Counted from the stretch's first letter, positions 16,568 to 25,827 are shown. The stretch: 64,000 bases of DNA from Betaproteobacteria bacterium (GCA_947458265.1 CANGYF010000001.1:62001-126000); one strand, 5' to 3'. The notes: a model not told the origin generated them from the letters alone. Made by a program: numbers and translations.

Positions 16568-17650
16568 TCAGGCCTCTTCCGACATCGCCGCCAGCTGCTC
16601 GGCCTGGTGTTCTGCGACCAGCGCCGACACCAGCGGTGCAATGTCGCCATCCATGATCTGGTCGATCTTGTACAAGGTGAGGTTGATCCGGTGGTCGGTG
16701 ACGCGCCCCTGCGGGAAGTTGTAGGTGCGAATGCGCTCGGAGCGGTCGCCGCTGCCGACCAGCGACTTGCGCTCGGCCGCCTGCTTCGCCTGCTGTGAAC
16801 GGACCTCGACATCCTTGATGCGCGCAGCCAGCACCGACATTGCCTGCGCCTTGTTGCGGTGTTGCGATCGGTCGTCCTGGCATTCGACCACGATGCCGGT
16901 GGGCAGGTGGGTGATGCGCACGGCCGAATCGGTCTTGTTGATGTGCTGGCCGCCAGCGCCCGATGCGCGGTAGGTGTCGATGCGCAGTTCGGACGGATTG
17001 AGCACCACGTCGCTGACCTCGTCCGCCTCGGGCAGCACCGCCACCGTGCAGGCCGAGGTGTGTATGCGGCCCTGGGTCTCGGTGGCGGGCACGCGCTGCA
17101 CGCGGTGGCCGCCCGATTCGAACTTGAGCTTCGAGAATGCACCGTGGCCGATGATCTTCGCGATCACTTCCTTGTAGCCACCGAGCTCGGCCGCGTTCTG
17201 CGAGATCACCTCGACCTTCCAGCCGTTGCGCTCGGCGTAGCGCACGTACATCCGGAACAGGTCGCCTGCGAACAGCGCCGACTCGTCGCCACCGGTGCCG
17301 GCGCGCACCTCGAGGAACAGGTTGCGCTCGTCGTTGGGGTCCTTCGGCAGCAGCGCCTGCTGCAGGTCCTGCTCGAGCGCGACGATGCGCTCTCGGCCTT
17401 CGCGCAGCTCGATCTCGGCCAGCTCGCGCATGTCCGGGTCGGCCAGCAACGCCTCGGCCTCTTGCAGCGACTGTGCGACCGCGCCGTGCTGGCGGTAAAG
17501 GTCGACCACGGTCTCCAGCTCCGAGCGCTCGCGGGTCAGCCGGCGGTACTGGTCGAGGTTGTCGGTCGCGTCGGCGCGGCCGAGGATCGCATTGACCTCG
17601 TCCAGACGCTCGGCGAGCTGCGCGAGCTTGGCAGCGATGCTCGGGTTCAT
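16568..17650 (-). CDS. prfA: Peptide chain release factor 1
   Basis: The product is 360 residues, the normal RF1 length. It contains the GGQ peptidyl-hydrolysis motif in [16 protein letters not shown] and the [14 protein letters not shown] segment. The stop-codon recognition tripeptide is in [14 protein letters not shown]. It reads UAA and UAG and is the substrate of PrmC downstream. It begins 9 bases after the hemA stop. Because it is RF1, it does not compete at UGA codons. Confidence 0.98.
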   Translation of the reverse strand: MNPSIAAKLAQLAERLDEVNAILGRADATDNLDQYRRLTRERSELETVVDLYRQHGAVAQSLQEAEALLADPDMRELAEIELREGRERIVALEQDLQQALLPKDPNDERNLFLEVRAGTGGDESALFAGDLFRMYVRYAERNGWKVEVISQNAAELGGYKEVIAKIIGHGAFSKLKFESGGHRVQRVPATETQGRIHTSACTVAVLPEADEVSDVVLNPSELRIDTYRASGAGGQHINKTDSAVRITHLPTGIVVECQDDRSQHRNKAQAMSVLAARIKDVEVRSQQAKQAAERKSLVGSGDRSERIRTYNFPQGRVTDHRINLTLYKIDQIMDGDIAPLVSALVAEHQAEQLAAMSEEA

Positions 17651-17659
17651 CGAGCGTCG

Positions 17660-18913
17660 CTACGAGCGGTCGCCGGCGCGCGCGCGTCCCGACAGCAGCT
17701 GGGCGAGCTCGTCCCGGCTGCCTTCACCCAGGTTGTTCAACGCATGCGAAGGCGCATGCAGCAGCTTGTTGGTGAGCGAACGCGACAGGCGGTCGATCAC
17801 CAGCTTCGGGTCGTCGCCAAGCGTCAGCCGGCGGATGGCCTGTTCGACCTCGCGCTGGCGCGATCGCTCGGCCTCGTCGCGCAGCGCGCGGATCGTCGGT
17901 ACGAGCTCGCGCGTGGATACCCAGTGCATGAAGTCGGACACGCCGAGCGAGATGATCGCCTCGGCATCGTGTACTGCGCCGGCACGCGACTCGCGGCCGA
18001 GCTTGACGATCTCGCCCAGATCGTCGACGGTGTAGAGGAACACGTCGTCCATGCGCGCGGCTTCGGCTTCCACGTCGCGCGGCACGGCCAGATCGACGAT
18101 GAACACCGGCTTGCGCCGCCGTGCCCTCAGCGTGCGCTCGAGCAGGCCCTTGCCGATGATCGGCAGCTGGCTCGCGGTGCAGGTGATGACGATGTCGTAT
18201 TCAGGCAGCCGGTCGGGGAGGTCCGCCAGGCCCATCGCGTTGCCGCCGTGCTTCTCGGCGAGCAGCTGGCCACGGGCCTGGGTGCGATTGGCGAAGCTGA
18301 CCATGCGCGGCTTGCGTGCGCAGAAGTGCGCAGCGCACAGCTCGATCATCTCGCCGGCGCCGATGAACAGCACGCGCTGCTCGGCGATCGACGGGAACAG
18401 CCGCTCGGCCAGCGCGACCGCCGCAGCGGCCATCGATACCGAACTGCCGCCGATCTCGGTCTCGGAACGCACCCGCTTGGCGATCGAGAAGGTACGCTGG
18501 AACAGCTTGTGCAGCAGCGACCCGAGCGTGCCGGCATTCTCGGCCGAGCGCACCGCCTGCTTCAGCTGGCCGAGGATCTGCGGTTCGCCCAGCACCATCG
18601 AGTCGAGGCCGGCGGCGACCCGGAACGCATGGCGCGCGGCGTCCTGCGAGGGCAGCGTGTAGACGTAGGGCTTGAGCGTGTCGCGCTCGAGCTTGTGGTA
18701 GTCGGCCAGCCAGCCGGTCGCGTATTGCGGATCGTTCGTGCTGCAGTAGATCTCGGTGCGGTTGCAGGTCGAGAGGATCGCCGCTTCCGATACCGGACCG
18801 GTCTCCACCAGGTTACGCAATGCCTCGGACATCGTCTCGCCGTTGAAGGCGACCCGCTCGCGCACCTTGACCGGTGCACTCTGGTGGTTGATGCCGACTG
18901 CGTATAGCTGCAT
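17660..18913 (-). CDS. hemA: Glutamyl-tRNA reductase
   Basis: The product is 417 residues, starting [20 protein letters not shown]. The catalytic Cys is in [12 protein letters not shown], the NADPH-binding part is [14 protein letters not shown], and [13 protein letters not shown] follows. It makes glutamate-1-semialdehyde from glutamyl-tRNA, the committed step of the C5 tetrapyrrole pathway for haem and bacteriochlorophyll. An upstream in-frame ATG/TTG extension to 18973 runs through the operator region and is not used. Two PpsR/CrtJ-type sites lie 40-85 bases upstream, so the gene is probably repressed with the photosynthesis genes. Confidence 0.97.
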   Translation of the reverse strand: MQLYAVGINHQSAPVKVRERVAFNGETMSEALRNLVETGPVSEAAILSTCNRTEIYCSTNDPQYATGWLADYHKLERDTLKPYVYTLPSQDAARHAFRVAAGLDSMVLGEPQILGQLKQAVRSAENAGTLGSLLHKLFQRTFSIAKRVRSETEIGGSSVSMAAAAVALAERLFPSIAEQRVLFIGAGEMIELCAAHFCARKPRMVSFANRTQARGQLLAEKHGGNAMGLADLPDRLPEYDIVITCTASQLPIIGKGLLERTLRARRRKPVFIVDLAVPRDVEAEAARMDDVFLYTVDDLGEIVKLGRESRAGAVHDAEAIISLGVSDFMHWVSTRELVPTIRALRDEAERSRQREVEQAIRRLTLGDDPKLVIDRLSRSLTNKLLHAPSHALNNLGEGSRDELAQLLSGRARAGDRS

Positions 18914-18953
18914 GGATCGTGAACCCGTTGACTGGGGGGCGTGGTGCAGCGGT

Positions 18954-18973
18954 GTGTCAATAGAAATTAACAC
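18954..18973. promoter_or_regulatory. PpsR/CrtJ-type operator 1 upstream of hemA
   Basis: TGT (18955-18957), 12 bases, ACA (18970-18972). The dyad is much better than the minimal pattern: GTGTCAAT and ATTAACAC flank a 4-base centre with 7 of 8 positions complementary. This is the consensus bound by PpsR/CrtJ, the redox- and light-responsive repressor of bch, crt and puc genes. It is about 41 bases upstream of the hemA ATG. Confidence 0.7.
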
Positions 18974-18980
18974 ATCCGGG

Positions 18981-18998
18981 TGTCAATAAGGAAGTACA
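18981..18998. promoter_or_regulatory. PpsR/CrtJ-type operator 2 upstream of hemA
   Basis: TGT (18981-18983), 12 bases, ACA (18996-18998). The left arm TGTCAAT is perfect and the right arm weak. It is separated from the first site by exactly 8 bases (18973-18980), the spacing reported for cooperative CrtJ binding at the Rhodobacter bchC promoter. A TTGACA that could be the -35 element lies on the minus strand inside the site. Confidence 0.6.
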
Positions 18999-19001
18999 AC
19001 C

Positions 19002-19019
19002 GCCGGAAATTTGTCCGGC
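19002..19019. terminator. Small hairpin upstream of hemA
   Basis: GCCGGA and TCCGGC form a 6-bp stem around AATTTG. On the minus strand it sits between a possible small gene (19254-19102) and the hemA operators, and could end a transcript from that side. There is no clear T run, so termination is a guess. Confidence 0.25.
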
Positions 19020-19101
19020 CGACGCCCGGCGGCCGACGCGGATGCGCGCGCGCAACAGGGCCGGGCCCAGCGCATGCTACGCATTCCGTTCCTGACGGTC
19101 G

Positions 19102-19254
19102 CTACAGGCAGGTGCTGCCCAGGGCATCCAGGAACAGGGCCACGCCGGTCACCTGCCAGGCCGCGAAGGCTGCCAGCCCGCCAACGGCGAGCACCAGCAG
19201 CGCGGTGCGGTGTGGCACGACCGGGGCGATGGCGGAATCAGCGAGCCTGTCCAT
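19102..19254 (-). CDS. Possible small membrane protein
   Basis: An ATG at 19254 opens a 50-codon frame ending in TAG. The product has a polar N-terminus (MDRLADSAIAPVVPHRT) and one strongly hydrophobic helix of about 22 residues (LLVLAVGGLAAFAAW onwards), ending LGSTCL. A TATACT lies 10 bases before the ATG on the same strand. No ribosome binding site is evident, so the message may be nearly leaderless, or the frame may not be used. I do not recognise a family. It lies between the MFS transporter and hemA, in the same direction as both. Confidence 0.4.
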   Translation of the reverse strand: MDRLADSAIAPVVPHRTALLVLAVGGLAAFAAWQVTGVALFLDALGSTCL

Positions 19255-19284
19255 GGGCCAAGTATACAGCGGCGGAAATGCGCC

Positions 19285-20541
19285 TCAGCTGGCTCCTGCG
19301 GCGCGCACCCTGGCCGGCGACTCCTCGGCGACCGGCAGCAGCACCAGGGCGCCGAAGACCCCGAGCCCGATCGAGATCATCCAGGCGATGTCGTAGGAGC
19401 CGGTGCTGTCGAACAGGTAGCCGGCGAACCAGGCGCCGAGGAAGCCGCCGATCTGGTGGCTCATGAACACCACGCCGAACAGCGTGGCCAGGTAGCGGGT
19501 GCCGAACAGTTGCGCCACCAGCCCCGAGGTCGGGGGTACCGTCCCGAGCCAGAGGAAGCCGATCATGGCGCCGAACGCGAGCGCCAGCGCCGGGGTCATC
19601 GGCAGCATCAGCATCAGGACGAAAAGCAGCGCGCGCCCTGCGTAGATGCCCGACAGCAGGTGCTTCTTGGCGTAGCGGGAGCAGGCGGCGCCGAACAGGT
19701 AGGAGCCGAAGATGTTGCACAGCCCGATCAGGGCGAGGGCATTGGCCGCCACCGACGCCGAGATGCCGCGGTCGGCGAGGTAGGCCGGCAGGTGGGTTGC
19801 GACGAACGCCACATGGAAGCCGCAGACGAAGAACGACAGCGTGAGCAGCCAGTAGCCCGGGTGCCTGCCGGCCCGCGCGAGGGCGGCCCATGCGCTGCTG
19901 TCCTCGCCGGCCGCCGGTGTCGTGCCGCCGGCATTGGCCTTGTGCGCGAGGCCGAAGGACACCGCGAAGGCTACCGCCATCGCGATCGACAGCAGGATGA
20001 ACGCCCATTGCCAGTCGAAGGTCGATACCAGTGCCTGTGCGCCGGGGACCATCGCGAACTGTCCGAAGGATCCGCCTGCGGTAACCAGCCCGAACGCGGT
20101 GCCGCGCTGGGCCGGGGTCACCACCTGGCCGACCGCCCCCAGCACGACCGGCAGCGTGAGCAGGCTCATGCCCAGGCCGACCACGCCGCCGAGCGTGATC
20201 ACCAGGCTGTTCGGACCCTGCGCGAACCCGGTCAATACCAGCCCCAGGCCGTAGATCAGCGTTCCCGCCGCGATCACGCGGTTCGGGCCGAAGCGGTCGG
20301 ACAGCATCCCGGCCGCAGGCCCGAGCAGCCCGGTCAGCAGCGTCTGCAGCGCGATCGCCAGCCCGAACACCTGGCGTCCGATCTCGAGGTCGGCGGTCAC
20401 TGGCTTCAGGAAGATGCCGAACGACTGTCGCACCCCCATGCCGAGCGTGATCACGATCGCGCCGCACACCAGCACGGTGAGCGCGCCCGCCTGCAGCGGG
20501 CTCTTCTTCGCAACGGTTTGGTTCGAGGCCGTCTGGCTCAT
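19285..20541 (-). CDS. MFS transporter
   Basis: The product is 418 residues with twelve predicted membrane helices and MFS loop motifs (GMLSDRFGPNRVIAAG between helices 2 and 3). GMGVRQSFGIFLKPVTADL near the N-terminus is typical of the oxalate/formate-antiporter-like (OFA) and monocarboxylate branch of MFS found widely in Burkholderiales. It probably exchanges a small organic anion; the substrate cannot be read from sequence. It stands alone between the small frame upstream of hemA and a divergent gene. Confidence 0.85.
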   Translation of the reverse strand: MSQTASNQTVAKKSPLQAGALTVLVCGAIVITLGMGVRQSFGIFLKPVTADLEIGRQVFGLAIALQTLLTGLLGPAAGMLSDRFGPNRVIAAGTLIYGLGLVLTGFAQGPNSLVITLGGVVGLGMSLLTLPVVLGAVGQVVTPAQRGTAFGLVTAGGSFGQFAMVPGAQALVSTFDWQWAFILLSIAMAVAFAVSFGLAHKANAGGTTPAAGEDSSAWAALARAGRHPGYWLLTLSFFVCGFHVAFVATHLPAYLADRGISASVAANALALIGLCNIFGSYLFGAACSRYAKKHLLSGIYAGRALLFVLMLMLPMTPALALAFGAMIGFLWLGTVPPTSGLVAQLFGTRYLATLFGVVFMSHQIGGFLGAWFAGYLFDSTGSYDIAWMISIGLGVFGALVLLPVAEESPARVRAAGAS

Positions 20542-20855
20542 CGTTCAGCGCTCCGGGCACCGCGGCTCGTACCCAGTGTCCGCAGCAGTGCCAGCAGTGT
20601 AGCAAGCGGGGTGGCTGCCTGCGAATCGATGCCTGGCCTCGGTTGCCAACCGGCGGGTATCGCCGGGCCCGGTATTTGCCCTCCGGGCAGGGCAATAGTG
20701 CGCGGACCTTACGCCGCGTCCTCACTACAATACGCGCCGCACGTGCGACGGATACGGTACTGTCCGCCCTGCGTGCGGGCTTCGGTTCCACAAGCGTGTA
20801 GTCGCTGGCGGGCGGAGACGTCCCTGCGGCCCCATGCCAGCCATCGAGGGTAGCC
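20542..20855. other. Divergent intergenic region, no gene found
   Basis: These 314 bases separate the MFS transporter (minus) from the 20856 gene (plus). I see no coding frame worth calling. It holds a 7-bp inverted repeat, TTGCCCT (20676-20682) and AGGGCAA (20689-20695), and a TACAAT hexamer near 20735 that may be a -10 box for the plus-strand pair; a matching -35 is not clear. Confidence 0.4.
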
Positions 20856-21284
20856 ATGAGCGAAGAAGCGCAGCGCAACGTGAACAAGGTGGAGTGGTTG
20901 TGGTTGCTGATGCTCCTCGGCAACGTGATCACCGCCATGCTGGTGATCTGGATCGGACCCACCAACCTCGACGAGTCGTACCAGCGCTTCTCGACCATGG
21001 CATTGGTGGCCGGCGGCGCGCTCGCCCTGCCGACCATGTTCGTGTACCAGAAGTGGAACCAGTTCCGCTACCGCACGCCGCGGCCCGATCCCGAGAGCGA
21101 CACCGACCTGCAGTCGGCCCAGGTCTGGATGATGACCGGCGCGCTGGCGAGCAGTCTGCCGATGTACGTCGGCATCGGCTTCTACATGTTCAGCGGCAAC
21201 AGCACGGTGCTGATGGTGCTCACCGGCATCTCTCTGGGCATCATGATGAACTTCCGCCCGGCGACGCTGTTCGGGACGGCCTGA
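20856..21284 (+). CDS. Uncharacterised small membrane protein
   Basis: The product is 142 residues with four hydrophobic segments (residues about 13-33, 46-63, 90-108, 113-131) and a charged loop between the second and third (RYRTPRPDPESDTDLQSAQ). The start is the ATG at 20856 in the segment GGGTAGCCATG. I do not recognise the family. It ends 8 bases before the photolyase-like gene, so the two are probably one operon, and it may anchor or serve that flavoprotein. Confidence 0.7.
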   Translation: MSEEAQRNVNKVEWLWLLMLLGNVITAMLVIWIGPTNLDESYQRFSTMALVAGGALALPTMFVYQKWNQFRYRTPRPDPESDTDLQSAQVWMMTGALASSLPMYVGIGFYMFSGNSTVLMVLTGISLGIMMNFRPATLFGTA

Positions 21285-21292
21285 TCTCGCCT

Positions 21293-22618
<1,326 letters not shown>

Positions 22619-22701
22619 TTGTGACGGTCCTGCCGTCCCGAGGACCGTACCGTCGCTTCCGCCGGTATAGTCCACCGAACCCCGAGCCGCCTGGAGTCCC
22701 G

Positions 22702-23754
22702 ATGTCCGCGCCGTCCACCGCGTCCCTGCCCGCAGCCATCCCCGAATCGATCCACGTCCCCGGCGGCATGCGCCGGCGGCCGAGCAAGGCGCTGGCAACG
22801 GCCGGGCTGCTGTGCGCGGCTGCCGCTGCACTGCCGGTGCAGGCCGCCGAAGCGCCGTTCCCGGTGCGGCCCATCCGGATGGTGATCCCGCAGTCGCCCG
22901 GCGGCGGTTCCGACTCGATCGGCCGGCTCACCGCGCAGAAGCTGTCCGAGAACTTCGGCCAGACCTTCGTCGTCGACAACCGTCCCGGTGCCGCCGGCAT
23001 GCTCGGTGCCGAGCTGGTACGCCAGGCCACGCCTGACGGCTACACCATCCTGCTGTCGGCGATCGACACCATCACCGCGCCGCTGGTGACGAAGAACGCG
23101 CCGTTCGATCCGGTGAAGCATTTCGCGCCGATCACCCAGCTCACCACCTCGCCCAACGTGATCCTGGTCACGCCGTCGTTCCAGGCGAAGACGATGAAGG
23201 AGCTGGTCGACATCGCACGCGCGAAGCCGAAGCAGATCGACTACGCCTCCTCCGGCATCGGCAGCATGCAGCACCTCGGCGGTGAACTGCTGAACGTGCT
23301 GGCCAAGGTCGAACTGACCCACGTACCCTACAAGGGCGGCGGGCCAGCGCTGGTCGACCTGCTTGCCGGGCGCGTGCCGGTCATGGTGTCGGGGACGCAG
23401 GGCGCGCTGCCGTTCATCAAGTCGGGCAAGGCGCGGCCACTGGCGGTCACCAGCCCGAAGCGCAGCGGCGCGCTGCCCGACGTGCCGACGGTGGCCGAGG
23501 CGCTGGGGCTTCCGGCCTACGAAGCGCTGAACTGGCAGGGCCTGTTCGCGCCGGCCGGTACGCCTGGCCCGGTGGTCAAGCGTCTGGCCGACGAGACGAT
23601 CAAGGTGCTGAACGCCGCGGACGTGAAGGCTCGGCTGGCCGAGCTCGGCTTCGACCCGGTCGGCAACACCCCGGCTGCGTTCAGCGCACTGGTGCTGGCC
23701 GAGCAGCGCAAGTGGATCAAGCTGATCCAGGCGGCGGGCATCAAGCCCGAGTAG
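22702..23754 (+). CDS. Bug family tripartite tricarboxylate transporter binding protein
   Basis: The product is 350 residues. A long N-terminus ends in the signal peptide ALATAGLLCAAAAALPVQA. The mature part has FPVRPIRMVIPQSPGGGSD, the Bug/TctC start, then VDNRPGAAGMLG, THVPYKGGGPALVDLLAGR and a C-terminal alpha/beta lobe. Bug proteins bind small carboxylates in the periplasm; the family is greatly expanded in Burkholderiales, mostly without linked transporter genes, as here. ATG 22702 is preceded by GGAG; ATG 22768 (MRRRPSK) would give a more usual signal peptide. It heads a four-gene run with DUF1989, RidA-like and glutaredoxin-DinB genes. Confidence 0.85.
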   Translation: MSAPSTASLPAAIPESIHVPGGMRRRPSKALATAGLLCAAAAALPVQAAEAPFPVRPIRMVIPQSPGGGSDSIGRLTAQKLSENFGQTFVVDNRPGAAGMLGAELVRQATPDGYTILLSAIDTITAPLVTKNAPFDPVKHFAPITQLTTSPNVILVTPSFQAKTMKELVDIARAKPKQIDYASSGIGSMQHLGGELLNVLAKVELTHVPYKGGGPALVDLLAGRVPVMVSGTQGALPFIKSGKARPLAVTSPKRSGALPDVPTVAEALGLPAYEALNWQGLFAPAGTPGPVVKRLADETIKVLNAADVKARLAELGFDPVGNTPAAFSALVLAEQRKWIKLIQAAGIKPE

Positions 23755-23815
23755 CACCCGTACACGATTACACGTAAACCAGTCCACGCCGGACACAGCG
23801 AAGGGGAACGTCGCG

Positions 23816-24508
23816 ATGGCGAAGGCAACAGCAGCGAAGAAGGCGCCGGGGACGGCGGCCTTGCCCAGGCCGGTAGTGCCGAAGATCGTCGCACCGCGCG
23901 GCTACCGGCAGGTGTCCTCGATCCTGGTCGACGCTGGCGGTTCATGGGGCGCGAAGCTGCTCAAGGGGCAGGTGGTGCGCTTCATCGACCTCGAGGGCCA
24001 GCAGGCGGTCGACTTCCTCTGCTACAACGCCAGCGACACGCGCGACCGCTACAACGCGGCCAACACGATGAAGATGGCCGAGAACCTCTACCTGAACACC
24101 GGCACGGTGCTCTACGGCGAATATGCGACGCCGCTGATGAAGGTGGTCGCGTCTAACTGCCCGAACCACGACACCATCGGCGGCTGCTGCAGCGTCGAGA
24201 TCAACCAGCTGCGCTACAACCGGCGCACCCACAGCTGCCGCTCGAACTTCCTGCACGAACTGGGCAAGTTCCGCATGGGCGAGCCGGACGTGGTTGCCAA
24301 CGTCAACTGGTTCATGAGTGTGCCGATCGGTGCAGACGGCCACATGGCGATCTCGGACAGCCCGTCGAAGCCGGGTGCGTTCGTGGACGTCGAGGCGCTC
24401 ACCGATGTGCTGGCGGTGATCTCCAACTGCCCGCAGAAGTACAACCCGGCCTGCGGCTATAACCCGACGCCGGTGCAGGTCGAGGTCTATTCGAAGTCCG
24501 GGCGCTGA
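23816..24508 (+). CDS. DUF1989 (urea carboxylase-associated) family protein
   Basis: The product is 230 residues. After a basic, Ala-rich leader (about 20 residues) it has GQVVRFIDLEGQQAVDFLCYNA, NCPNHDTIGGCCS, NVNWFMSVPIG and ISNCPQKYNPACGYNPTPVQ, all DUF1989 marks. Members accompany urea carboxylase/allophanate hydrolase genes; their reaction is not well defined and a metal site of Cys and His is likely. The gene is 61 bases after the Bug gene and 43 before the RidA-like gene. Confidence 0.85.
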   Translation: MAKATAAKKAPGTAALPRPVVPKIVAPRGYRQVSSILVDAGGSWGAKLLKGQVVRFIDLEGQQAVDFLCYNASDTRDRYNAANTMKMAENLYLNTGTVLYGEYATPLMKVVASNCPNHDTIGGCCSVEINQLRYNRRTHSCRSNFLHELGKFRMGEPDVVANVNWFMSVPIGADGHMAISDSPSKPGAFVDVEALTDVLAVISNCPQKYNPACGYNPTPVQVEVYSKSGR

Positions 24509-24551
24509 GCGCGCGACGCGACCCACGCAACCACCGAACGAGGAGCGAACC

Positions 24552-24950
24552 ATGCCGATCACCCGCGGCAACCCGCCTAGCCACAAGCACATGCGGGCCA
24601 CCGTCTACAACCACTTCGTCCGGGTCGACCAGCCGAAGAGCATGATCTTCATCTCCGGCCAGCTCGCGCGCGGCGAAGACGGCCAGATGGTCGGCGGCAA
24701 CAGCATGCTCGAGCAGTCGCGCCAGGTGCTGCGCAACATCCAGATTGCGCTCGAGGCTGCAGGTGCGACGATGGCCGACGTCGTGTGGACCACCGTGTTC
24801 ACCACCGACATGCGCGAATTCCGCGAGATCGTCGCCGCGCGCGAGGAGTTCTGGCGCGACAACCTGCCCACGAGCACGATGATCGAGATCAACCATCTCA
24901 CCGAGCCGGCAGCCAAGATCGAAGTCCAGGTCATCGCGGCGGTCGCATGA
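24552..24950 (+). CDS. RidA (YjgF/YER057c/UK114) family protein
   Basis: The product is 132 residues, a normal Rid length, with FISGQLARGEDGQMVGG, QSRQVLRNIQIALEAAGA and VWTTVFTTDMREF. In true RidA imine deaminases a conserved Arg lies in the P-A-R-S-C-V-E-V stretch. The matching stretch here, PTSTMIEI, has no Arg, so this is a member of one of the divergent Rid subfamilies with unknown chemistry. AGGAG precedes the ATG. The stop overlaps the next gene's start (ATGA, 24947-24950). Confidence 0.88.
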   Translation: MPITRGNPPSHKHMRATVYNHFVRVDQPKSMIFISGQLARGEDGQMVGGNSMLEQSRQVLRNIQIALEAAGATMADVVWTTVFTTDMREFREIVAAREEFWRDNLPTSTMIEINHLTEPAAKIEVQVIAAVA

Positions 24951-25729
24951 GCGCCCCGTCGGCGGAACCGGGCTACGTCCTGTACGTCCAGCCTGGCTGA
25001 AGCAGCTGTCTCCGGGCGAAGGAGTTTCTTTCGCGACACCAGATTCCCTACCGGGTCGCCGATATCCGGCGCGACCCGGCCGACCTTGCCGCGCTGCATG
25101 CGTTCGGCGTGCGCAACCTGCCGGTGCTCGCGCGCGGCAGCGAATTCGTGTTCGGGCAGCAACTCGCCGACGTCGCGCGCTTCGTCGGCGTCACACTGGA
25201 AGCTCATGTGCCGCTGGCGCCAGAGGTGCTCATGCAGCGCTGGACGGCCATCCTGCGCAGCACGCGGCGCTTGTGCGAGCAGTTGCCGCCCCAGGCGATC
25301 GGCGAGCCGCCGATCGAGGGACGGCCGGGCACGCTGGGCGAACTCGCCTGGCATGTGTTCGGCATCGGCGATGGCTTCATCGAATGCGTCGAAGGCCGCG
25401 AGCGCGACTGGGTGGGCGTGTCGATGCGTTTTCCCGAAGGTGGCGTACCCGACGGACGCATCGCGCGCGACTATGGAGACGGCGTGATCGACCGGCTCGA
25501 ACAGTGGTGGCGGGCGGCCGATGCCGCGAAGCGCAGCGGTACCGGCGAGGTCGACACCCCCCAGGGCCGGGTCGAGCTCCATGCCTTCCTCGAGCGTCAG
25601 ACCTGGCACAGCGGCCAGCACGCCCGCCAGCTCGCCGACGTGATCGAACGCCACGGCGGCAAGCCCGAATGGCCCACCCGCGACCGCGAACTTCAGGGCC
25701 TGCCCATGCCTGTCGCCGTCTGGGGCTGA
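24947..25729 (+). CDS. Putative selenoprotein: glutaredoxin-like domain with in-frame UGA (UxxC) fused to DinB domain
   Basis: From the ATG at 24947 the frame reads M-S-A-P-S-A-E-P-G-Y-V-L-Y-V-Q-P-G, then TGA (24998-25000), then S-S-C-L-R-A-K-E-F-L and on without a stop to 25729: 260 residues if TGA is read through. The TGA falls exactly on the first residue of the redox motif, giving U18-S-S-C21 instead of CxxC. Both flanks fit a glutaredoxin fold (YVLYVQPG before; RVADIRRD, the cis-Pro region VRNLPVL and FGQQLADVARFVG after). Residues about 92-255 form a DinB-like four-helix domain with metal His in LAWHVFGIGDG and TWHSGQHARQL. The start overlaps the RidA-like stop. A SECIS-like hairpin follows the TGA. 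The alternative is a nonsense mutation of a TGC, or a sequence error. Confidence 0.7.
25016..25034 (+). promoter_or_regulatory. Candidate bacterial SECIS hairpin
   Basis: GCGAAGGA (25016-25023) can pair with TTTCTTTCGC-side bases down to 25034: five Watson-Crick pairs GCGAA/TTCGC, then G-U, G-C and A-U, leaving loop GTT; or, opened, loop GGAGTTTCT. Either way a G is at the start of the loop. The loop begins 20-23 bases after the TGA at 24998-25000, inside the 16-37 base window of bacterial SECIS elements read by SelB. Seen by hand only; folding energies were not computed. Confidence 0.55.
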
Positions 25730-25733
25730 CGCC

Positions 25734-25827
25734 GAAATCCGGGTCAGACACGGATTGAATCCGAAGCCCAGGTCGAAACCCGGGTCAGACACGCATTTGC
25801 AGGAAATCCGTGTCTGACCCGGATTTC
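25734..25827. repeat. GGGTCAGACACG inverted-repeat element
   Basis: The 23 bases at 25734-25756 are repeated as an exact reverse complement at 25805-25827. Between them, 25775-25797 is a third, imperfect direct copy. The shared core is GGGTCAGACACG. The right arm covers the MATE gene's stop codon, and the left arm begins 5 bases after the glutaredoxin-DinB stop, so the folded RNA could end transcripts from both sides. A related element lies at 39682-39736, so this is a dispersed family rather than a private terminator. Confidence 0.8.

Noticed and set aside
24947-25000. Frameshift or separate short leader peptide instead of read-through
   Set aside because: Frame before and after the TGA is the same, so no frameshift is needed, and the 17-codon piece carries the first strand of the glutaredoxin fold, so it is not an independent peptide.
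25010-25024. Alternative SECIS stem CTCC/GGAG with loop GGGCGAA after the TGA
   Set aside because: Only four base pairs and a loop starting 13 bases after the TGA, too near by the known bacterial spacing; the 25016-25034 hairpin fits better.
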